The translations under genes and the position numbers were made by a program. The notes under the pieces are model-generated. The model worked only from the letters and a program-made list of their open reading frames with translations, did no database searches and was not told the DNA's origin. A stretch of 64,000 bases of DNA from Cylindrospermum stagnale PCC 7417 (GTDB lineage: Bacteria > Cyanobacteriota > Cyanobacteriia > Cyanobacteriales > Nostocaceae). Numbering within the stretch: position 1 is the stretch's first letter; each line of letters opens with the position of its first letter. Positions 1-6,836 of this stretch are shown one piece after another. The stretch is taken from contig NC_019757.1 in assembly GCF_000317535.1 (NCBI RefSeq), positions 6,836,501 to 6,900,500 on the forward strand. Reading direction: 5' to 3'.

Positions 1-1
1 C

Positions 2-79
2 CGATTCCCTGTGGGGAAGATGCTCCTAGACGCGCTCAACATCAAAGAACCTTGGTATGATACCCATGCTAGTCTATAA
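2..79 (+). CDS. 3' end of an unidentified gene (partial)
   Basis: Frame 2 is open from the window edge to a TAA at 77-79 and encodes 25 residues ending in EPWYDTHASL. A strong hairpin follows at once, which fits the end of a transcription unit. The fragment is too short for me to assign a family. Confidence 0.5.
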   Translation, partial: RFPVGKMLLDALNIKEPWYDTHASL

Positions 80-80
80 A

Positions 81-116
81 CACAGTACTTTATCTTTACA
101 GATAAAAAGTACTGTG
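81..116. terminator. Stem-loop after the truncated upstream gene
   Basis: CACAGTACTTT and AAAGTACTGTG form an 11-bp perfect stem, extended inside by ATCT/AGAT. It starts two bases after the stop codon at 79. No T-run follows, so it may be a 3'-end-stabilising hairpin or a non-canonical terminator. Confidence 0.5.
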
Positions 117-481
117 GGAATTGAGTTAAACTCAACCTTATTTACGGTAGCAGCGAGATGTAGTGTAATAAGGCTGAAAAACTTCTAAGAATTTGCTCTG
201 AATTGTTTTGTAAAAAGTCTCTATTACTTGAGGCTCATCGAGGTGAAAAGGGTATTTATTCCTGTCCTGCCGCTAAGTTTTTTTCTAGTGTTTCTGAATC
301 TAAATGCAAAAATTCCTGTAAATGCTGTTTTAAGTTAAATGCATTTTGCCAATAGTCGCTTAAGAAAGCTGGAGCCGGATAATTAACCATGAATTTAGCT
401 ATTTTTATCAGTAGTTTGTATTCTAAACTGAATCAATCTTTTCTACTTAGTTTTTTTCAAAAACCTAAATTTTAATAATTG
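117..481. other. Intergenic region without a recognisable gene
   Basis: AT-rich spacer of about 365 bases. No open frame of convincing length, tRNA or palindromic repeat was seen. It must hold the promoter of the LD-carboxypeptidase gene, but I could not pick out a clear -35/-10 pair. Confidence 0.5.
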
Positions 482-1399
482 ATGTTAACCCCAAGGGAAA
501 ATACCCAAACAAAAATTATTCCACCACCTTTAAAACCAGGTGACTTACTCCGGGTAATTGCCCCTAGTGGGGCCTTGCGAGAATTACAGACATTTACGCG
601 CGGGGTGGAAATTTGGCGATCGCATGGTTATCGTGTAGAAATAACCCCTAACATAGATGACCGCTGGGGTTATTTAGCAGGAACAGACGAAAACCGCCGC
701 CACCACCTAGCCTCAGCATGGCTTGATCCTGATTGCCGTGGTATCCTCTGTGCCAGAGGTGGTTTTGGCAGCACCCGCATTTTGGAAGATTGGCATTGGC
801 AACAAAACTCAATCTCACCCAAGTGGCTAATCGGCTTTTCTGATATTACTGCCCTGTTGTGGAGCCTTTATACAGTAGGAATTTCTGGCGTTCATGCTCC
901 CGTCCTTACCACCCTTGCAGATGAGCCTGAATGGTCAATCCAGCGATTATTTGATTTACTAGAAGGTCGTCCTCTAGCACCTTTGCAAGGTAGCGGTTGG
1001 GGTGGCGGTGTGGCTACAGGGATTTTGTTACCTGGTAATCTCACAGTAGCAACTCATCTTTTGAGTACACCAATCCAACCCCATCTTGACGGTGTAATTT
1101 TAGCCTTTGAGGATGTCACAGAAGCGCCCTATCGCATCGACAGAATGCTGACACAGTGGCGTTTAAGTGGTGCTTTGTCTAAAGTCTGCGGTATTGCCTT
1201 GGGGGGCTTTACTAAATGTGAGGCGCCGCCAAATGTACCTAGCTTTACTGTAGAGGAAGTTTTGCGCGATCGCTTGGGAGATTTGGGGATTCCCATTGTC
1301 TCTGACTTGCCTTTTGGTCACAATAGCCCAAATGCAGCCTTACCCGTGGGTGAAGAGGTAAATTTAGATGCAGATGATGGCATACTGAATTGGTTGTGA
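482..1399 (+). CDS. LD-carboxypeptidase (peptidase family S66)
   Basis: About 305 residues, normal for family S66. These serine peptidases cut the L,D bond between meso-DAP and D-Ala in murein tetrapeptides during peptidoglycan recycling; some relatives cleave microcin-type substrates. The nucleophile Ser lies in GFSDITAL (about residue 117), the Glu in AFEDV (about 215) and the His in PFGHNSPNAALPVG near the C-terminus, so the Ser-Glu-His triad is complete. No signal peptide is seen, which fits a cytosolic recycling enzyme. A TTG directly precedes the ATG; I chose the ATG at 482. A glycosyltransferase gene follows 32 bases downstream on the same strand. Confidence 0.88.
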   Translation: MLTPRENTQTKIIPPPLKPGDLLRVIAPSGALRELQTFTRGVEIWRSHGYRVEITPNIDDRWGYLAGTDENRRHHLASAWLDPDCRGILCARGGFGSTRILEDWHWQQNSISPKWLIGFSDITALLWSLYTVGISGVHAPVLTTLADEPEWSIQRLFDLLEGRPLAPLQGSGWGGGVATGILLPGNLTVATHLLSTPIQPHLDGVILAFEDVTEAPYRIDRMLTQWRLSGALSKVCGIALGGFTKCEAPPNVPSFTVEEVLRDRLGDLGIPIVSDLPFGHNSPNAALPVGEEVNLDADDGILNWL

Positions 1400-1431
1400 T
1401 CAGCTTTTGCCAGTAGTAACACTTAATTTTA

Positions 1432-2097
1432 ATGACAATACATATGAGTCCGATAAAATTTGACCCAATTCCGGAAATATCAGTTGTTATCTGTACTTAC
1501 AACAGGTCTACATATTTAGATGTTGGCATTAATAGTGTGATTAATCAAACGTTTAAAGATTGGGAACTGATCATAGCTGATGATGGTAGCGAAGACAACA
1601 CCTTTGAAATTGTCAATCGTTATGTGCAAAAATTTCCAAATATCCGATATCTAAAACATCAAAATAAGAAACAAGCCTACGCTAAAAATGCTGGTATTCA
1701 GGCAAGTTTTGGCAAATATATTACACTTCTCGATAGTGATGATGCTTACAAACCTAATCATCTAGAATCGCGACTTGAATATATGAAAAATCATCCGGAA
1801 CTTGATTTAATTGAAGGTGGATTTGCCAGTGAAGAAGAGATTTTTGTGGCAGATTATTTTCAACCAGGTAAAACAATTAATTTGCGAGAATGTGTTTTAG
1901 GCCCTACATTTTTTGGCAAGAGAAAAGTATTTTTTGAGTTGGGGGGATTTGAAAATATCCACTACGGAGAAGATACAGACTTTTGGCAACGAGCAGTGAA
2001 AATATTCAAAACACAAAAAGTCCCCGAACTACAAACATATCTTTATACAAGAGCGGAAAATAGTGTTACCAAAAGTGTTTTGGAACTGCAAGCATAA
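1432..2097 (+). CDS. Glycosyltransferase family 2
   Basis: 221 residues with a GT-A fold start: ISVVICTYNRSTYL, then IIADDGSEDNT, then the metal-binding acidic motif LLDSDDAYKPN (about residue 100). It should transfer a sugar from a nucleotide donor to an unknown acceptor at the inner face of the membrane. No transmembrane helix is present, and the protein is short, covering little more than the catalytic domain. Another possible start is the ATG at 1444. A GT4 gene follows in the same direction, so both may act in one exopolysaccharide or glycoprotein pathway; that is inference from position only. Confidence 0.85.
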   Translation: MTIHMSPIKFDPIPEISVVICTYNRSTYLDVGINSVINQTFKDWELIIADDGSEDNTFEIVNRYVQKFPNIRYLKHQNKKQAYAKNAGIQASFGKYITLLDSDDAYKPNHLESRLEYMKNHPELDLIEGGFASEEEIFVADYFQPGKTINLRECVLGPTFFGKRKVFFELGGFENIHYGEDTDFWQRAVKIFKTQKVPELQTYLYTRAENSVTKSVLELQA

Positions 2098-2275
2098 AAT
2101 TTTGGGTTAGAAGTTGCTGCTTCACCTCCCTTATTTAAAGCCCGGCTGTTTCATTTTTTCAAAGCCCCACAAAAACAGTTTAGTCCGCATAGTCAGACTT
2201 AGTGGAAAGTACTGCACTAGGGGTATCTGGCTCATTGTCTATCTTGCTTTAGAGACTAAAATACTACCTATAACT

Positions 2276-3442
2276 ATGCATATTTGTCATATAGTTCTGA
2301 ATAACCTTGGTGGAGCGCCAAAAGTAGCAGATTCGCTAATTTCTTCCCAAGTCAAAGCTGGTTATAAAATCTCTACTGTGGTTCTTACTATTTTAGATCC
2401 ACGATGGGAGATATCTTTTAAAGCAGCCCAAACAGTCATTGTGATGAAAATTGCAGGCTCTTTATATTATATTGGCGGAGCAATACATCAAATATGGGTA
2501 GCGATACAATTAAGTAGGATCATCGCTGAACAGAAACCGGATATTATTGTTTGTCATAGTGTATTTATCACTAAACTCTTTTATATATCTCAATTCATCC
2601 CTGGAAGTTTGTCTGTTCCTTACATTAGTTATATTCACAGTGATTATATCTCTGAATCACAGGTTAAACCTAAAACAAATCCCATCAGCGCATTAATCCA
2701 GAACATATCTATAAGTCTTACTAGCCAGATTGATCTGCGTGCGCTTCAGCAAGCTAGTGGATTAGTATTTGTTTGCAAGACTCTTTATGAAAGATTCTCA
2801 AATTTTGGTTTAAATCAGAAGCGAATACTGATATCTTACAATCCAGCCATAGATGATATAAGTAACCAACCTCTTCATCCTACAGCCGATTCTTGGTTAA
2901 ATAATTCTCAGTTAATTACCTTTGTATGTGCTGCTAGATTCCACCGTCAAAAAGATCATAAAACTTTACTCAAGGCATTTGCTAAAGTTAGTAAAAATCA
3001 CTTAAATATCCGGCTTATTTTGCTAGGAGACGGTGATTTAGAAACAGAGATGCAAGCTTTAGCAAATTCTTTAGCCATTGGCGATATTGTTCTCTTTGCT
3101 GGATCTGTCCCCAATCCTAGAGCTTACTTCTCACTGTCTAGAGCAGTTATACTTACCTCTCATTTTGAAGGACTTGGTATGGTTCTGGTAGAAGCTGTAG
3201 CTAGTGGAGTAACATTTATTGCCACTGATTGTCCAGTTGGCCCCCGTGAAATTTCTGAAGTACTGAAATGTGGAACAATAGTACCACCAAGTGATGTGGA
3301 TGCATTAGCAGCAGCTATTATTGACCATGTAAAAACTCCTCAAGAGAGGATTGATCGCTCTGAGCAAATTGCACAATTATTTAGTGAAACTAGCTGCGCT
3401 AACAGATTAGAAAGTATGAGCAAGCAAATTCTTTTTCAATGA
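2276..3442 (+). CDS. Glycosyltransferase family 4 (group 1)
   Basis: 388 residues from the ATG at 2276. The N-terminus MHICHIVLNNLGGAPKV has the usual GT4 glycine-rich entry. The C-terminal Rossmann half has FVCAARFHRQKDH, LLGDGDLE and the EX7E nucleotide-sugar motif FEGLGMVLVEA. The frame stays open upstream to about 2114, but those 54 residues do not look like a GT4 start, so I use the internal Met. It probably extends a surface glycan together with the GT2 gene 178 bases upstream. Confidence 0.85.
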   Translation: MHICHIVLNNLGGAPKVADSLISSQVKAGYKISTVVLTILDPRWEISFKAAQTVIVMKIAGSLYYIGGAIHQIWVAIQLSRIIAEQKPDIIVCHSVFITKLFYISQFIPGSLSVPYISYIHSDYISESQVKPKTNPISALIQNISISLTSQIDLRALQQASGLVFVCKTLYERFSNFGLNQKRILISYNPAIDDISNQPLHPTADSWLNNSQLITFVCAARFHRQKDHKTLLKAFAKVSKNHLNIRLILLGDGDLETEMQALANSLAIGDIVLFAGSVPNPRAYFSLSRAVILTSHFEGLGMVLVEAVASGVTFIATDCPVGPREISEVLKCGTIVPPSDVDALAAAIIDHVKTPQERIDRSEQIAQLFSETSCANRLESMSKQILFQ

Positions 3443-3501
3443 GTATGATTAGTGATGAATAATGTGCCATGTAACCTAATATTTAGATCTAAATAATTTG
3501 T

Positions 3502-4812
3502 ATGAATATTAAATTTATATTTTCCAAAGTTAGAGATTTTTGGCATGTTTCTTGGCAGCTTTCGCTTCTAAGAATTATTCTCAGTTTGTGTCTGATATTT
3601 TTATCTAGTTGTCAGGGCATAAAACAAAATGAAGATGGGGTAATTCATCTGACACTATGGCAAGCTATTAATCCCCCTGCAAATCGAGATGTTTTTCAAA
3701 AGCTAGTAGATAAATTTAATCAAACTCATCCTGATATTCAGGTGGAATCTATCTTTGAGAGTGAACCTCAATTACCAAAAATATTAACATCAGTGGTTGC
3801 CAATGTGCCGCCAGACCTCCTATCATTTCACCCTGAATTTACAGGTCAATTTGCGGAATTAGGGGCAATTCGACCTTTAGAAGATTGGTTAGACAAATTG
3901 CCAGTGAAGTCAGATATCAGACCTAATCTACTGGGAGAAATGCAGTTAGGCGGTCATATCTGGTCAGTGCCAATGAACACCAGTAATTTTGGTATTTTCT
4001 ACCGCCCTAAGCTTTTTGAAGCTGCGGGAATCACAGAGATACCCAAGACTTGGGAAGAATTGCGACAAGTTGCCAAAAAATTGACTATAGACCGAAATGG
4101 CGATCGCAGACCTGAACAGTATGGAATATTGCTACCTTTAGGAAAAGGAGGATGGACTGTGGTTAGTTGGTTCCCTTTCTTATTTGGTGCTGGAGGGGAG
4201 GTTGTCACCAATAATCGACCGAATTTAACGAATCAAGGTGCGATCGCAGCTTTACAATTTTGGCAAGACCTGATAAATGATGGTTCAGCAATGCTTTCTC
4301 CCCCAGAACGGGGTTATGAAGAGGACGCTTTTCTTCAGGGACGCGTTGCTATGCAGATCACAGGCCCTTGGACGTTGATAGCGAAGTCTCAAGTTGATCA
4401 TCAAGTCTTCCCCATACCCGCAGGTGTGAAGCCGGCTACAGTCACAGGTACTGGAAATTTCTTTGTGATGAAAACCACACCAGCAAGAGAGCAAGCTGCA
4501 CTCAAATTTTTAGAGTATGTATTGAGTGAAGAATTCCAAACAGAATGGAGTATTGAGACGGGTTTTTTGCCTGTCACCCTCAAATCTGCTCAAAGCGAAG
4601 CTTATCAGCAATTCATCAACAAAAAGCCCATTTTAAAAGTATTTTTTGAGCAATTGTCTGTGGCATATCCTCAACCTATCATTGCTGGATATAGCCGTTT
4701 ATCTGATAGTCTTGGTCGAGCAATTGAATCTACATTACTAGGTAAATCTTCCGCCGAAAAAGCCCTAAAAGAAGCTCAGGAGCGTTTAGATTTGATTTGG
4801 GATAGCAAGTAA
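3502..4812 (+). CDS. ABC-transporter sugar-binding lipoprotein (family 1 solute-binding protein)
   Basis: 436 residues. A hydrophobic signal segment ends in a lipobox, FLSSC, with the lipidated Cys at about residue 37. The mature part has family 1 hallmarks: LTLWQAINPPANRD, DKFNQTHPDIQVE, VSWFPFLFGAGGE, AMQITGPW. It should capture an oligosaccharide or polyol in the periplasm for an ABC importer. No permease or ATPase gene is adjacent, so it either works with components encoded elsewhere or is an orphan receptor. A hairpin downstream separates it from a convergent gene. Confidence 0.87.
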   Translation: MNIKFIFSKVRDFWHVSWQLSLLRIILSLCLIFLSSCQGIKQNEDGVIHLTLWQAINPPANRDVFQKLVDKFNQTHPDIQVESIFESEPQLPKILTSVVANVPPDLLSFHPEFTGQFAELGAIRPLEDWLDKLPVKSDIRPNLLGEMQLGGHIWSVPMNTSNFGIFYRPKLFEAAGITEIPKTWEELRQVAKKLTIDRNGDRRPEQYGILLPLGKGGWTVVSWFPFLFGAGGEVVTNNRPNLTNQGAIAALQFWQDLINDGSAMLSPPERGYEEDAFLQGRVAMQITGPWTLIAKSQVDHQVFPIPAGVKPATVTGTGNFFVMKTTPAREQAALKFLEYVLSEEFQTEWSIETGFLPVTLKSAQSEAYQQFINKKPILKVFFEQLSVAYPQPIIAGYSRLSDSLGRAIESTLLGKSSAEKALKEAQERLDLIWDSK

Positions 4813-4874
4813 AAATTAGATTGACAGTATTTATCGGGTAGATAATACCCACCCTAAAATCGGTTTAAAAAAAT

Positions 4875-4909
4875 GTCATTCTGAGCGTTTGCGGAGCGTT
4901 CAGAATGAC
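4875..4909. terminator. Hairpin between convergent genes
   Basis: GTCATTCTGA and TCAGAATGAC form a 10-bp perfect stem around a 15-base loop, midway between the plus-strand binding-protein stop (4812) and the minus-strand nitrilase stop (4928). It may serve both genes as terminator. The sequence also looks like one of the dispersed palindromic repeats of Nostoc genomes. Confidence 0.5.
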
Positions 4910-4927
4910 AGGTGATTATCCAAGTTT

Positions 4928-5740
4928 CTAAAACACTCGATGTTGTAAGGATGGCATTTGACGACGGACTTGTTCGAGTCTGGTGGGCTTGATTTCTGCG
5001 ATCGCAATTCCGGGTTGTTCACCAGCATCAGCTAAAACGGTGCCCCAAGGGTCAATAATCACGGCGTGACCGTGGGTTTGACGACGGGCGTAGTGGGTGC
5101 CGGTTTGAGCCGGAGCAATCACATAGCAAGTATTTTCAATGGCTCTAGCTTGTAGTAATACTTGCCAGTGGTCTTTGCCAGTTAGGGCAGTAAAAGCCGC
5201 AGGAACAAATATGACATCGGCTCCCTTATCTGACAAATGTCGATATAGTTCGGGAAAGCGGACATCATAGCAAACTGAAAGTCCGATGTTACCGAGTTTT
5301 TCTGAGAAATAGACGGGGGGCAGTTGGGTCCCAGCCATGACAGTGCTAGATTCTCGATAGGTGTTGCCGTCGGGGACGTTAACATCAAAGAGGTGTGCTT
5401 TGTGGTAGCGGGCGAGTTCTTGACCATTGGGGTCGATGAGTAAAGCAGTGTTGTAGACTTTGCCCGTGCTGTCTACGGGGACTGGAAAGCCGCCGCCCAG
5501 GATGGTAATTTGGTAGCGTTGCGCCATTGTTTTGAGAAATTTTTCTGATTCAAAAGCGATCGCATCTCCTTGGCTTAGTTTGTCTTTTTCTTCTCCCATA
5601 AAGGAAAAATTTTCTGGCAAACCCACCAATTCAGCACCTTGACGCACTGCCAGATCAATTAATTCTTCTGCCTGTGCCAAGTTTTTCTGTAAATCGGGCA
5701 CGGTGGTCATTTGAATAGCGGCGGCTAAATAAGACTTCAT
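4928..5740 (-). CDS. Carbon-nitrogen hydrolase (Nit/omega-amidase type)
   Basis: 270 residues from the ATG at 5740 (MKSYLAAAIQMTTVPD, a typical nitrilase start). The catalytic Glu is in LVGLPENFSFMG, the Lys in YHKAHLFDVNVPDG and the Cys in LSVCYDVRFPELYR, giving the full Glu-Lys-Cys triad. The CYDVRFPE signature is that of the Nit1/Nit2 branch, which hydrolyses deaminated glutathione or alpha-keto amides as metabolite repair. The frame is open a further 89 codons upstream into the divergent marC-like gene, but this extension has no nitrilase character, so it was rejected. Confidence 0.88.
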   Translation of the reverse strand: MKSYLAAAIQMTTVPDLQKNLAQAEELIDLAVRQGAELVGLPENFSFMGEEKDKLSQGDAIAFESEKFLKTMAQRYQITILGGGFPVPVDSTGKVYNTALLIDPNGQELARYHKAHLFDVNVPDGNTYRESSTVMAGTQLPPVYFSEKLGNIGLSVCYDVRFPELYRHLSDKGADVIFVPAAFTALTGKDHWQVLLQARAIENTCYVIAPAQTGTHYARRQTHGHAVIIDPWGTVLADAGEQPGIAIAEIKPTRLEQVRRQMPSLQHRVF

Positions 5741-5942
5741 AGATTCAAATAAGAACAGTGGATTTATACAGTACAGATTTTTAAATATATCGTTACTTGA
5801 AGCCTCATGGAGCCGCATAAGAATCGCGGATGTTTGGCTTTTCGGGAAAATGCTGACTATTCCCATCCATTCTCCTTGGTTATAGGAAAGGGCAAGGGTT
5901 TGTGGTAAAGTTGTGGGCAAACCATGATAAGCGCTGTCTGCT

Positions 5943-6536
5943 GTGGATACCTCTGTATTTGTCCAAAGTTTTATTGCGGTGTTTGTTTTGGCAGATGCTG
6001 TGGGCAATATACCGATAATTTTGGTTTTAACTAAAGGTATGACGCCAGAAGAAAGAAACCACGTTATAGATAAAGCTGTCGTGATTGCGATCGCTATCTT
6101 GTTACTATTTGCCTTTACTGGGCAAGTAATTTTGAATTATTTGGAAATCAGTATGGGGTCTTTGCGGGTAGCTGGGGGCTTGTTGTTGCTATTAATCGCT
6201 TTGCAAATGCTCCGGGGTGAATTAAATACGCCGATTATAGAAGAAGGACGGGATGTAGCAATTACACCTCTAGCTTTGCCGTTGCTGGCGGGGCCGGGTA
6301 CACTGACGACGGTAATGTTGTTAATGACAAAGTCGGAGAGTCCCTATCTTGATGTGGTACCGGGTATTGTCGCGGCGATGTTTGTCAGTTGGTTAATTAT
6401 GCGACTATCTAACCGCATTGATTTTTGGATTGGTGCGGAGGGTGGGGTGATTATCACTCAGCTTTTGGGTTTTCTGTTGGCGGCGCTGGCGGTGGAAATT
6501 GGCAGTACTGGCATTCGGGAGTTGTTTTTGAGGTAG
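5943..6536 (+). CDS. MarC family integral membrane protein
   Basis: 197 residues with about six hydrophobic segments. Family features are the FVLADAVGNIPIILVLTKGM start, GGLLLLLIALQML in the middle and LALPLLAGPGTLTTVML. The GTG at 5943 is used as start. MarC proteins were named after the mar locus of E. coli but have no proven role in drug resistance; a transporter function is assumed. It is divergent from the nitrilase gene, with about 200 bases between the starts. Confidence 0.85.
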   Translation: MDTSVFVQSFIAVFVLADAVGNIPIILVLTKGMTPEERNHVIDKAVVIAIAILLLFAFTGQVILNYLEISMGSLRVAGGLLLLLIALQMLRGELNTPIIEEGRDVAITPLALPLLAGPGTLTTVMLLMTKSESPYLDVVPGIVAAMFVSWLIMRLSNRIDFWIGAEGGVIITQLLGFLLAALAVEIGSTGIRELFLR

Positions 6537-6836
6537 AGTAACGAACCGCAGAGGCGCAGAGGACACAGAGGAGGAGGGGGCGCTTTTTCTGTTGGGGTGG
6601 GAGGAGGAACGAACCGCCAAGACGCCAAGGACGCCAAGGAAGAGGGGGAGAGGGCTTTTTTGTTGGGTTTATGAAATTATCGCGGTTTGCAGTTGAGTCG
6701 AATACAGACCTAACCCCCAACCCCTTCCCGACGCGGGAAGGGGAGAAAACCTCAAAGCCTCTCTCCTCCTAGGAGAGAGGTTTGGAGAGAGGTCAAAGCG
6801 TACTGCATCCAAACGAGAACTGCTCAAGCTAATTGT
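6537..6836. repeat. Cluster of Nostoc-type dispersed repeats and hairpins
   Basis: No gene. The stretch holds purine-rich units of the kind GAACCGC(A/C)(G/A)AG(G/A)CGC.. (6541-6570 and 6609-6645), then two perfect hairpins: CCCCTTCCCG/CGGGAAGGGG at 6721-6743 and CCTCTCTCCT/AGGAGAGAGG at 6758-6780. They lie downstream of two converging genes and may help termination. Confidence 0.65.

Noticed and set aside
2114-2275. 54-codon extension of the GT4 protein
   Set aside because: Sequence is basic and family-unlike; MHICHIVLNNLGG at 2276 is a typical GT4 start.
5741-6007. N-terminal extension of the nitrilase
   Set aside because: It overlaps the start of the divergent marC-like gene, lacks family similarity, and a standard nitrilase start exists at 5740.
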